Source: an uncultured Lachnospiraceae bacterium
Lineage (GTDB): Bacteria; Bacillota; Clostridia; Lachnospirales; Lachnospiraceae
DNA length: 64,000 nucleotides
Assembly: GCA_910579805.1 (NCBI GenBank)
Contig: CAJTWM010000009.1
Coordinates: 1-64,000, forward strand
Direction of reading: 5' to 3'
A model generated the notes under the pieces. The model was not told the origin of the DNA. It did no database searches and saw nothing but the letters and a program-made list of their open reading frames with translations. Within the stretch, counting starts at the first letter, position 1. Every line of letters starts with the position of its first letter. The position numbers were made by a program, and so were the translations under genes. This document shows, one piece after another, positions 16,778 to 24,999 of the stretch.

Positions 16778-18874
16778 GTGGACGCTATTGTAGGAACATT
16801 GGGAAATATATTGGGATTTTTAATGGCATTCTGTTATCGGATCAGTAAAAACTATGGAATTGCAATTATTATTTTCACATTTTTTACCAAAATTATCTTA
16901 TTGCCAATTTCTATTATGGTGCATAAAAATTCAATTAAAATGGTGAAAATGCAGCCTGAGTTAAATTTCATTAAGGCTAATAATTATGGTGATAAGGACA
17001 GAATCAGCGAAGAACAATTGGGATTATATAAAAAATATAATTATCATCCTATGCTGGGACTGGTTCCCATGATGATTCAGCTTATATTGCTGATGGGGGT
17101 AATTGATGCGATTTATAAACCGTTAAGACATATTTTTCGTGTTCCGTCAGATGTTTTATCAACAGTGATCACAAAATTTTCAGGGCTGTCAGGCATGAGT
17201 CCGGAGATTGGTTCCATTCAGATCGCTATTGTAGACTGCATTAAAAAGAATACCTATTTTGAAGAACTGGGGGCTGTTTTGGGGACGGACCTGATGAATG
17301 AGGTGCAGTCTTTTCAAATGAATTTTGCCGGAATCAATCTTGCGGATGTTCCCGGTAAGGTAGGCGGGATACTGATAGCAGTTCCGTTGTTAGCGGCTTT
17401 TTGCGCATGGCTGCTTTGCATGGTACAGGATAAAATCAATGTCCTTCAATCGGAACAGGGAAAAGTAAATAAATTGTTTACAATGCTTTTATCTGTGGGA
17501 CTGTCATTGTATCTGGGATTTTTCGTACCGGCAGGAGTCGGTATTTACTGGATGGCTGGTAATCTTTTGGCAATTTTGCAGTTATTCTTTTTGAATGCGG
17601 TTATCAGTCCGAAGAAGTATATTGATTACGACAAACTGGAAGAAAGTAAGATCGCACTGGAGAAAGTATCAAGGCGTTCTAAGGCAAACAGGAAATTGTT
17701 TGAGAAAGATCCGTACAGGGATAAAGAAAAGCAGGATTATAGGGATTTTTATAAATTATTTAATAAGCAGTTGGTGTTCTATTCTGAAAAAAATGGATTT
17801 TATAAGTATTTCCAAAATATTATTGAGTATTTGCTGGAACATTCGGACGTAATCATCGATTATGTAACAAATGATCCGAAAGACAGCGTTTTTGAAATGA
17901 CGAACGAGAGATTTAGGACTTATTATATTGGAAATAAAAGGATTATTTCTTTTATGATGAAAATGGACGCGGATGTTGTAGTGATGACGACACCGGATTT
18001 GGAAAAGTACCATATTAAAAGGTCTTTGGTAAGAAAGGACATTGAATATATATACTGTCCGCATGGTGTAAACAGTTCTAATATGACTTTACGGACAGGG
18101 GCGTTGGATTATTTTGACACTTATCTGGCGCCGGGACCCCGAACCTTGAGGGAAGTTCAGGAAATTGAAAAGCTGCATAATGCAAAAGAAAAGACAATTG
18201 TCCAATGGGGATCCAGTGTTTTGGATAACATGATAAGGGACTATGAAAAGATGGATAAGAGACATGAGGATGTTAAAACTATATTGATAGCGCCATCCTG
18301 GCAGGAAGATAACATTTTGGACATATGCATAGAGCCGTTACTGGATGAACTGGTAAAAACAGGGTATCGTGTTATTTTGCGGCCCCATCCGCAGTATCTG
18401 CGTTATGATATGGATAAGATCATTATGCTGAAGGAAAAGTATTCTTCCTATACGAATGTTATACTGCAGACAGATTTTTCTTCTAACGCAACCGTTTTTC
18501 GGGCGGATTTGCTTATAACGGATTGGTCAAGTATTGCATTTGAATATTCGTTTGCCACATTGAAACCGACTTTGTTTATTAACACACCTATGAAAGTGAC
18601 GAATCCGGAATGGGAAAAGATACAGGTAGAACCTTTAGACCTTGCCGCAAGAAAACTTGTTGGAATGGATTTAGATGTAAGTGAAATGGAAAAAGTGAAT
18701 GGAATTGTTCAGGAACTGATCGAGACATCTGCATCTTATAAGGAAAAAATTATGGAAGTGCGGGAACAGGAAATGTATAATATTGGAAAAAGCGGTCAAA
18801 TAGGCGCCGAGTATATTTTAAAGGCAATTGAACGCGTAGAGGCTAATAAGGCAGAATATCTGAAATATCTATAA
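16778..18874 (+). CDS. YidC/Oxa1-like insertase fused to CDP-glycerol glycerophosphotransferase (TagB/TagF-like)
   Basis: This 698-residue fusion starts with a YidC core (about 1-285): helix one with FTKIILLPISI, a basic cytosolic hairpin (HKNSIKMVKMQPEL), YNYHPMLGLVPMMIQLILLMG and the late GVGIYWMAGNLLAILQLF. The groove Arg of YidC appears as Lys in FTK. A charged linker (about 290-335) leads to a Glyphos_transf domain (about 340-690) with PHG (His429), APSWQED, RPHP (His537) and TDWSS (581-585), the signatures of poly(glycerol phosphate) and poly(ribitol phosphate) polymerases. GTG start seven bases after AGGAGG. An insertase-type domain may anchor the transferase or handle small membrane proteins. 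Confidence 0.88.
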   Translation: MDAIVGTLGNILGFLMAFCYRISKNYGIAIIIFTFFTKIILLPISIMVHKNSIKMVKMQPELNFIKANNYGDKDRISEEQLGLYKKYNYHPMLGLVPMMIQLILLMGVIDAIYKPLRHIFRVPSDVLSTVITKFSGLSGMSPEIGSIQIAIVDCIKKNTYFEELGAVLGTDLMNEVQSFQMNFAGINLADVPGKVGGILIAVPLLAAFCAWLLCMVQDKINVLQSEQGKVNKLFTMLLSVGLSLYLGFFVPAGVGIYWMAGNLLAILQLFFLNAVISPKKYIDYDKLEESKIALEKVSRRSKANRKLFEKDPYRDKEKQDYRDFYKLFNKQLVFYSEKNGFYKYFQNIIEYLLEHSDVIIDYVTNDPKDSVFEMTNERFRTYYIGNKRIISFMMKMDADVVVMTTPDLEKYHIKRSLVRKDIEYIYCPHGVNSSNMTLRTGALDYFDTYLAPGPRTLREVQEIEKLHNAKEKTIVQWGSSVLDNMIRDYEKMDKRHEDVKTILIAPSWQEDNILDICIEPLLDELVKTGYRVILRPHPQYLRYDMDKIIMLKEKYSSYTNVILQTDFSSNATVFRADLLITDWSSIAFEYSFATLKPTLFINTPMKVTNPEWEKIQVEPLDLAARKLVGMDLDVSEMEKVNGIVQELIETSASYKEKIMEVREQEMYNIGKSGQIGAEYILKAIERVEANKAEYLKYL

Positions 18875-18917
18875 TGACTTATGGGAAAGTTAAAAAATGT
18901 AGGAGGATATTAGATAA

Positions 18918-19988
18918 ATGAGTTTTTATGTAGATGAATGTATTAAAAATACGATCCGTGTTTTTCCGAAACAGAACAGGTATAACTATTACCGTTTTGA
19001 TATGAACGAAAATCCGGAAGGATTGCCGGAAAAATTTGTGAAATCGGTTTTGGCTGAAATTACGCCTGAGTTTTTAGCAACATATCCGGAACCTGACAGG
19101 TTTACCAATAAATATGCAGATTTTTTGGGGGGGGGGAGAATAACAACTGACAATATTTTAGCTACGAACGGTTCTGATATGGCTATCAGGTATGTGTTGG
19201 AAACCTTTGGGGAACGCGGAAAAGAAGTTGTTACAGTGACTCCTTCCTTTGAGATGTATGGGGTGAATTGCAATATTCTTGGTCTGAGACATATACCTGT
19301 TGCTTATGAACGTGACATGACTATAAAAATTGAAAAAATAGTGGAAGCAATTAGTGAAAATACACGGATAATTGTTCTTTTAAACCCTAATAATCCAATT
19401 GGAAATGTTTATTCGGAAGATGAGCTAACCAAGGTGATCGGCCGCGCTAAAGAAGTCGGCGCGGTAGTCGTTGTGGATGAAGCATATCATTATTTTTATG
19501 ATAAAACTTTTATCAATTATGCCGTATCGGAAGAAAATGTAATTGTATTAAGGACTTTTTCGAAACTGATGTCTTTGGCGGCATGTCGTTTGGGAGTTAT
19601 TATAAGTAATCCGCAAATGATTCATTATGTAAAAAATGCAAAACTTACGTTTGACGTAAATTCTATTGCAATGCTTTTTGCCGAAAGGTTATTGGAACAT
19701 CCGGAATTGATCAGTGAACTGATAGAGACTGAAAAAGAAGGCAAGCGGTATGTTTTGGATGTTTTAGCGGAAAATCATTATTGGTGTAAAGACTGCAGGG
19801 GGAATTTTATATTTGTTAAGCCTAATAATCCTGCGCAGGAAGTGGCGGATCGTTTGGAGAAGGAAAAAAGAGTTCTCGTGCATTCATACGGGAATGAATT
19901 ATTAAAGGATTATTTACGGGTTTCTGTAGGATCTAAAAATGCAATGAAAATTTTTTTGGATGCGTTTTTGGAGATAGATAAAAGATAA
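18918..19988 (+). CDS. HisC/CobD-like PLP aminotransferase or decarboxylase with internal G10 tract
   Basis: This 356-residue fold-type I PLP enzyme resembles histidinol-phosphate aminotransferase and threonine-phosphate decarboxylase. It has FDMNENPEGLPE at the N-terminus, a NPNNPIGNVY loop, VVVDEAYHYF and the PLP lysine in RTFSKLMSLAACRLG. In this glycan cluster it more likely makes an amino alcohol phosphate or amino sugar precursor than histidine. A run of ten G at 19127-19136 encodes Gly-Gly-Gly after ADFL, at a position where the family has a variable loop. A single-base slip there would destroy the protein. AGGAGG precedes the ATG. Confidence 0.8.
   Translation: MSFYVDECIKNTIRVFPKQNRYNYYRFDMNENPEGLPEKFVKSVLAEITPEFLATYPEPDRFTNKYADFLGGGRITTDNILATNGSDMAIRYVLETFGERGKEVVTVTPSFEMYGVNCNILGLRHIPVAYERDMTIKIEKIVEAISENTRIIVLLNPNNPIGNVYSEDELTKVIGRAKEVGAVVVVDEAYHYFYDKTFINYAVSEENVIVLRTFSKLMSLAACRLGVIISNPQMIHYVKNAKLTFDVNSIAMLFAERLLEHPELISELIETEKEGKRYVLDVLAENHYWCKDCRGNFIFVKPNNPAQEVADRLEKEKRVLVHSYGNELLKDYLRVSVGSKNAMKIFLDAFLEIDKR
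19127..19136 (+). repeat. G10 homopolymer inside coding sequence
   Basis: Ten consecutive G, preceded by six T, lie in the aminotransferase frame (codons for L-G-G-G). Such tracts slip readily in replication and commonly serve as phase-variation switches in surface-glycan genes. As given, the frame is intact (gene ON). Confidence 0.85.
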
Positions 19989-20001
19989 CTTGAAACAGTA
20001 T

Positions 20002-20084
20002 TCATACTAATCTTCCATTGTTAAAACAGGTGGTTACGCAAAGCGTAAGCATGATTCAGACTTTAATGGGAGATTAGAATATGA
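20002..20084 (+). promoter_or_regulatory. Long stem-loop covering the ribosome site and start codon of the next gene
   Basis: CTAATCTTCCATT (20007-20019) pairs with AATGGGAGATTAG (20065-20077), with one T-G wobble. TCATA (20002-20006) can extend the stem with TATGA (20080-20084), across the ATG at 20081. The Shine-Dalgarno GGGAG lies within the stem. An inner hairpin, TTACGC/GCGTAA, sits near 20034-20048. The structure could repress translation until opened by coupling, a ligand or temperature. Confidence 0.5.
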
Positions 20085-21154
20085 TTAATTTTACTGTAGG
20101 TCCTGTGCAGTCAGGAGAAAATGTCAGGGAAATCGGCGGAATGCAGATTCCGTATTTCAGGACTCCGGAGTTTTCAGGGATTATGTTTGAAAATGAGCGG
20201 CTCATGAAAAAATTTGCTAAAGCAGGGGAAAATAGCAGGGTTGTATTTATTACCGGTTCGGGAACAGCTTCGATGGAAGCCGTTATAATGAATGTGTTTA
20301 GCAGGAAAGACAAAGTCCTTGTTGTAAACGGCGGCAGTTTTGGCAAGCGTTTTACAAGTCTTTGCAACATACATGATATTCCGCATACCGTGATCGGCCT
20401 TGAAGAAGGGAAGGCGCTTACAGAAGCAGAACTGATACCCTATGACCAAAAAGGATACACGGGATTTTTAGTAAATGTTCACGAAACCTCTACCGGGGTT
20501 CATTATGATATGGATCTGATCAGTAACTTTTGCAGGAGGAATGGGTTATTTCTTGTAGTAGATGCCATCAGCTCTTTTTTGGCGGATCCTTTTGACATGG
20601 AGGCTTTTAATGTATCTGTGATGATTACCGGTTCGCAGAAGGCGCTGGCATGTCCTCCGGGCGTTTCGGCTATTGTACTTTCGGCAGATGCCGTTGAGCG
20701 AATAAATAACCAGAATGTTAAAAGTATGTATTTTGATTTAAAGGATGCTTTAAAAGATGGAGAGCGGGGGCAGACCCCTTTTACACCGGCGGTTGGCATT
20801 TTACTTCAGCTAAATGCCAGACTGCGGGAAATAGAGGATTTAGGCGGAGTAGACAGCGAAGTGCAAAGAATTTCGGATTTAGCGGAAGATTTTAGAAGTA
20901 AAATAGCAGGGATGCCTTTTGAAATATTTTCGGAATCTATGTCTAATGCGGTTACGCCGCTTCATCCATTAAACGCATCTGCTTATGATATTTTTACCAT
21001 GCTCAAGGATGAGTACGGGATATGGATTTGTCCAAATGGAGGAGAGCTGGCACAAAGAGTATTCAGGGTAGGTCATATTGGGGCATTGACAAAGAAGGAT
21101 AATTCAATTTTGGTGGATGCACTTAAGGATCTGCAGCGAAAAGGATTGGTTTGA
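20081..21154 (+). CDS. Class V PLP aminotransferase (AEP/alanine transaminase-like)
   Basis: This 357-residue fold-type I class V aminotransferase is closest in appearance to 2-aminoethylphosphonate-pyruvate and serine/alanine-glyoxylate transaminases. It has the N-terminal MINFTVGPVQ, the PLP-phosphate loop FITGSGTASMEAV, VVDAISSFLADPF and the Schiff-base lysine in ITGSQKALACPPG. No phosphoenolpyruvate mutase or phosphonopyruvate decarboxylase is nearby, so an aminoethylphosphonate role is not supported. An aldehyde-to-amine step on a small phospho-alcohol for the neighbouring cytidylyltransferase is an alternative. Its start lies in a predicted stem-loop. Confidence 0.8.
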   Translation: MINFTVGPVQSGENVREIGGMQIPYFRTPEFSGIMFENERLMKKFAKAGENSRVVFITGSGTASMEAVIMNVFSRKDKVLVVNGGSFGKRFTSLCNIHDIPHTVIGLEEGKALTEAELIPYDQKGYTGFLVNVHETSTGVHYDMDLISNFCRRNGLFLVVDAISSFLADPFDMEAFNVSVMITGSQKALACPPGVSAIVLSADAVERINNQNVKSMYFDLKDALKDGERGQTPFTPAVGILLQLNARLREIEDLGGVDSEVQRISDLAEDFRSKIAGMPFEIFSESMSNAVTPLHPLNASAYDIFTMLKDEYGIWICPNGGELAQRVFRVGHIGALTKKDNSILVDALKDLQRKGLV

Positions 21155-21181
21155 TCATTGGGTATATGATAGGTGGCATTT

Positions 21182-22537
21182 ATGATAAAAGTAATAACAT
21201 ATGGAACTTACGATTTACTGCACTATGGACATATCAGACTGTTGGAGCGGGCAAAAGAGTTGGGGGATTATCTGATCGTTGGAGTAACGGCGGATGATTT
21301 TGATAAGACGCGCGGGAAGATTAATGTTCAGCAATCGTTAATGGAACGTGTAGAAGCAATTCGCGAAACCGGATTGGCTGACGAGATTATTATAGAAGAA
21401 TATGAGGGGCAAAAGATAGATGATATCAGGAGATATGACGTAGATATCTTTACGGTTGGTTCTGATTGGATTGGAAAATTCGATTATCTTAACGAGTACT
21501 GCCGGGTGGTCTACCTTGAGCGGACAGAAGGCGTATCCAGCAGTAATTTACGGACAGAGAAGAGAAAGATACGTCTTGGCTTGGTAGGGGAAGCGGATGT
21601 ACTAAGAAAATTTGTGAGAGAAAGCTCCTATGTAAACGGGATGCAGATTTCGGGTATTTATACGGAAGATAAACAGTATATTGCAAGTTTTCTTAACCAT
21701 TTGTTTTTATATGAAACATACGAGGACCTTATAAAAGATGCAGATGCCGTTTATATTGTTTCAAGTCCTTTAAGCCATTATGAGCGTGTGAAATACGCTT
21801 TGGAGAGAGGGAAAAATGTTCTGTGTGAGTCGCCTGTTGCATTGACCGCCGCCCAATGCAAGGAACTTTTTCAGTTAGCAGGGGAAAAGCAGTGTATTTT
21901 AATGGAGTCCATCAAAACGGCGTATTCTACGGCATATCATAGAATGATGCTGTTGGCAAAGACAGGGATCATTGGTAAAGTGGTGTCTGTTGACGCGACG
22001 TGTACAAGTATCAGGAAGATTGATAAAAATAACAGGGAAAAGATGTCGCGTGCATGGAATAGTATCTGCGCATGGGGACCGACGGCTATGCTGCCGATCT
22101 TTCAGATGTTTGGCGTAGATTATAAGAGCAAACAGATTATTACATGTATTGGGGATGAAGAATTTCACTATGATGATTTTACGAAAATCGATTTTATTTA
22201 TTCCGATGCAGTTGCGTCTTTAAAAGTCGGAAAAGGGATAAAAGCGGAAGGTAATCTGGTCATTTCCGGGACGGAAGGATATATATATGTGCCGGCTCCG
22301 TGGTGGAAAACAGAGTATTTCGAAATTCGTTTCGAGCATAGTGAGAATAACCGCCGCTATTTTTATCAGCTTGACGGGGAAGGGATCCGCCATGAATTGG
22401 TATCATTTGTCCATGCGATAGAAATGAAAAAAGAGCGTTCCAATATTGATGAAATCGTATCAGAAGGCATAGCGCGGGTAATTGAAGAGTATAACAATGA
22501 AAAAGATACGATTAGGATCCGGCCGCTTTGGGAATAA
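21182..22537 (+). CDS. TagD-like cytidylyltransferase fused to Gfo/Idh/MocA oxidoreductase
   Basis: This 451-residue bifunctional protein begins with a cytidylyltransferase domain (1-130): YGTYDLLHYGHIRLLERAK holds the HxGH motif, and ERTEGVSSSNLR is the RTxGxSTT-like CTP site, as in glycerol-3-phosphate cytidylyltransferase. Residues about 135-450 are a Gfo/Idh/MocA-type NAD(P) oxidoreductase (IRLGLVGEADVLRKFV, AVYIVSSPLSHYERVKYALERGKNVLCESPVAL). The fusion probably makes a CDP-activated alditol or amino alcohol and carries out a linked redox step. It would supply CDP-alcohol to the glycerophosphotransferase fusion. ATG 21182 follows AGGTGG; the in-frame GTG 21173 has no site. Confidence 0.85.
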   Translation: MIKVITYGTYDLLHYGHIRLLERAKELGDYLIVGVTADDFDKTRGKINVQQSLMERVEAIRETGLADEIIIEEYEGQKIDDIRRYDVDIFTVGSDWIGKFDYLNEYCRVVYLERTEGVSSSNLRTEKRKIRLGLVGEADVLRKFVRESSYVNGMQISGIYTEDKQYIASFLNHLFLYETYEDLIKDADAVYIVSSPLSHYERVKYALERGKNVLCESPVALTAAQCKELFQLAGEKQCILMESIKTAYSTAYHRMMLLAKTGIIGKVVSVDATCTSIRKIDKNNREKMSRAWNSICAWGPTAMLPIFQMFGVDYKSKQIITCIGDEEFHYDDFTKIDFIYSDAVASLKVGKGIKAEGNLVISGTEGYIYVPAPWWKTEYFEIRFEHSENNRRYFYQLDGEGIRHELVSFVHAIEMKKERSNIDEIVSEGIARVIEEYNNEKDTIRIRPLWE

Positions 22538-22549
22538 TTTCCCAAAGCG
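22524..22549. terminator. Strong 11-bp hairpin at the convergent gene junction
   Basis: CGCTTTGGGAA (22524-22534) pairs perfectly with TTCCCAAAGCG (22539-22549) around TAAT. It overlaps the stop codon of the fusion gene and lies 14 bases from the end of the opposing gene. T-runs are poor on both sides, so it may protect 3' ends or act as a weak two-way terminator. Confidence 0.55.
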
Positions 22550-22562
22550 AAGCCTTGGAAAA

Positions 22563-23774
22563 TTATTTTTTCACCTTAGAATGTAAAATATTCCATACAA
22601 ATACTTTTTGCCGATTGCCCCAAATGTATTTGGACCAAAGTAATTGAAAGGTAGGTTTTTTTGCCCATTTTCTGCAAAGTTCTTCGTATGGAAGTATCAG
22701 GAGGTCATCCATAAAGTCTTTTCGCTGCGGGTTTTTGTCTATAGATTTTCTTAATGGGGACTGGTATTTGCAAGCTGTTGCAAGATCCAGCTTATGTCCG
22801 GATAAATATTGTCTGGCGGCGGCCATTGCCGATTTTCCTTTCTTCGTATTGCATAGTACTAAGGATGCCCCCCCATTTTTTCCGTATAATTCAGGACAGT
22901 ATAAGTGTACGCCCCAAAGATCGCCCAAAGTAATATCGGCAACGCGGGGAAGCGTTGCAAAAGAGCATTCGTAACAACAGGGGCGACTCATAAGGTGTGC
23001 AAGCCAAATGGACCAAAAGGGATTGAACCAGCGGTCTTTTCTTAGATAACGTCCGTTTTGGAGCAGGGTAGACATTACCTCAAAATCCCATTTTCTCTTG
23101 TTTTTGTTGCGGTAATCCAATTTTTTAATTTTACTGCCGTATTTTTTCTGCATATAGGAGTCATATTTACGCATGAAGTGTGGACTGGGCACTCCTTCGC
23201 AGATGACTTCCACTGTTAATAAAAGTTCTTGGTCCGTATTTCCCAAAAAAGATTTAAGTCCCGCAATTTGACACGGAGTTCCGGAAAAGAGAACTTTTTT
23301 TCCTTCTTTCAAAAAAGTCTTTACTTTTGCGTAGGAATTGCCTATGCTGCTTTGGGAATACTTGGATTTGCGAAAACTATTTATTTGGGATTTATCGGTA
23401 ATATATTTATGTGAGACGATCAGTCCTTTTGCAGCGGCGCCGAAAATCACATAATTTTTGTCGCACCATCCGTCAACAATTGCAGAAAAAGCGCCTCCTG
23501 AAGTACTTGATTGCTGAATGGCCGGATTTTTATGGTATCCGCCAAATGCAATTCGGGGTTCTGAGGAAATCGGAGGATGTTCATAGGGACAAACCATATT
23601 GCATTTTCCGCAGGATATGCATTTGTTGGTATCAATGTGTGGATAGCGGAAACCTTCGGAGTCTTCTTTCATGCTAATTGCATCTTTATGGCAAATCTGC
23701 ACACAGGCTTCACATCCATAGCATTCATTTTTATTTTTTGAATTTAAATATCCGATCGAATGATTGGGTACCAT
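22563..23774 (-). CDS. F420 hydrogenase/dehydrogenase beta-subunit-like ferredoxin protein
   Basis: This 403-residue iron-sulfur flavoprotein-like protein has two N-terminal [4Fe-4S] motifs, CYGCEACVQICHKDAI and CISCGKCNMVCP. The FrhB-type core follows (about 80-330, with STSGGAFSAI and FSGTPCQIAGLKSF), along with a later cluster-like RPCCYECSFA. In gut Firmicutes such proteins sit beside polysaccharide pyruvyl transferases, as here, and are presumed to do redox chemistry on sugars or lipid carriers rather than use F420. AAAGGAG precedes the start. It is the second gene of a two-gene - strand operon, 12 bases after the pyruvyl transferase. Confidence 0.85.
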   Translation of the reverse strand: MVPNHSIGYLNSKNKNECYGCEACVQICHKDAISMKEDSEGFRYPHIDTNKCISCGKCNMVCPYEHPPISSEPRIAFGGYHKNPAIQQSSTSGGAFSAIVDGWCDKNYVIFGAAAKGLIVSHKYITDKSQINSFRKSKYSQSSIGNSYAKVKTFLKEGKKVLFSGTPCQIAGLKSFLGNTDQELLLTVEVICEGVPSPHFMRKYDSYMQKKYGSKIKKLDYRNKNKRKWDFEVMSTLLQNGRYLRKDRWFNPFWSIWLAHLMSRPCCYECSFATLPRVADITLGDLWGVHLYCPELYGKNGGASLVLCNTKKGKSAMAAARQYLSGHKLDLATACKYQSPLRKSIDKNPQRKDFMDDLLILPYEELCRKWAKKPTFQLLWSKYIWGNRQKVFVWNILHSKVKK

Positions 23775-23786
23775 AGATTTTCTCCT

Positions 23787-24917
23787 TTATTCATTATCCA
23801 TTTCGAGTTCGCATTTCAAAAAGTCAAGGGATTGCGTCCGTGCAGTATTTATTTTTTCATGAATATCAGTATAATCAATGCCGACAGACATTTTTTCAAA
23901 ACCGGTAACCATTAGTCTTTGTGAAAGACCAAAAAAGTCAAGTAGTTCTGTTATCTTAGAATCACATTGTTCTCTTGAAAAAATGCAAAAATTCTTGCAG
24001 TACTGGATGCTGAAGATCATTCCGTGAAAAGAATTAGTAACAATGAACTGAGAATATTTTACAAGAGACAAAAATTCTTCTACGCCAGCATCATAAAACA
24101 TACGGTGATGTTCTGCATTTGTTGCCCTTAGACTGATTTCGATAATCTCCCAATTGTTTTCAGCAGCCAGTCTTTCAGCGTAGGCGGACATTTGCGGGTT
24201 ATAACGTCTGGCATAGAGTAGTAGATATGGTCTTTTACTTTGGTTAGGGGCAGCAATTGTATCATAGTCTTTAGAGGTTAGTAGCAATGTGGGGTCAAGT
24301 ACTTTTTGCACAGGAATAGATGTATTGGCTTTGACATAGGAGATCATCGCATTTTCCCGAAGCCCGATTGCCTTAAAATTTTGCAGGCGTTGATTTAATA
24401 TTTCATAGGTTTCCGGTGTAAAATGGGAATCTCCAAAACTGGCGGCATAGGCGACAGAATAGCCGTTTTTCATACAAGGATAGTTTGCATAGTAACCGTC
24501 GTCAAATCCCTTGAATTCATCGATACAAAAAATGGTATCGCTGCCACAAATAAAACCGTCAATATTTTCATCAACAATGATATTTTCAAAATTGGCAGAA
24601 GTATACGTTTTTTTTGTTTTGCAGAATCGGGAGGAAAAAAAAGTATTAAATTTTTTCGCGTTTTCCCGAATAGCGGGAAGACTCAGCGTACACATCATTT
24701 TTGATTCCTCGTCAGTATCCCACATATGCTTTAAAGGATTCAAGGGGTCTTTGTCCTGTAATACATCAGGGCAATAGTCTATAAGAACGGCCTGCCATTT
24801 TTTATTTTTGCAGCCCAGCCGATCAACAGCCTGACATAAAGCCCATGACTGTAAAGCAGAGCCATAGTTTGTAAAATTACAATAAATGTTATAACTAACA
24901 ATTCCGAAACGTTTCAT
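23787..24917 (-). CDS. Polysaccharide pyruvyl transferase family protein
   Basis: This 376-residue cytosolic enzyme of the CsaB/WcaK pyruvyl transferase fold probably adds a pyruvate ketal to a sugar of the surface polymer, using PEP. It shows the N-terminal YNIYCNFTNYGSALQSWALC, the mid IDGFICGSDTIFCI and FKAIGLRENAMISYV, and the C-terminal SQFIVTNSFHGMIFSIQY containing the conserved SFHG. AGGAG lies before the ATG. A promoter is visible at 24971-24999. The gene is transcribed toward the main cluster and ends just before the Fe-S protein gene. Confidence 0.88.
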   Translation of the reverse strand: MKRFGIVSYNIYCNFTNYGSALQSWALCQAVDRLGCKNKKWQAVLIDYCPDVLQDKDPLNPLKHMWDTDEESKMMCTLSLPAIRENAKKFNTFFSSRFCKTKKTYTSANFENIIVDENIDGFICGSDTIFCIDEFKGFDDGYYANYPCMKNGYSVAYAASFGDSHFTPETYEILNQRLQNFKAIGLRENAMISYVKANTSIPVQKVLDPTLLLTSKDYDTIAAPNQSKRPYLLLYARRYNPQMSAYAERLAAENNWEIIEISLRATNAEHHRMFYDAGVEEFLSLVKYSQFIVTNSFHGMIFSIQYCKNFCIFSREQCDSKITELLDFFGLSQRLMVTGFEKMSVGIDYTDIHEKINTARTQSLDFLKCELEMDNE

Positions 24918-24970
24918 GATAGTAAATCTCCTGATTTTTTAAATTGTGGTGTCATTGTAAAAACGTTATC

Positions 24971-24999
24971 ATAATAACATAAAATCAGTAAAATAACAA
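24971..24999 (-). promoter_or_regulatory. Sigma-A promoter of the pyruvyl transferase operon
   Basis: Read on the - strand, TTGTTA (24999-24994) and TATTAT (24976-24971) are separated by 17 bases, about 55 bases before the ATG. Spacing and boxes fit a housekeeping promoter. Confidence 0.6.

Noticed and set aside
20081..21154. Assignment as phosphonate biosynthesis (PhnW)
   Set aside because: No PEP mutase or phosphonopyruvate decarboxylase is encoded nearby, so only a general class V aminotransferase call is justified.
22563..23774. True F420-dependent enzyme
   Set aside because: The host type is not expected to make F420, and pairing with a pyruvyl transferase points to surface-glycan metabolism.
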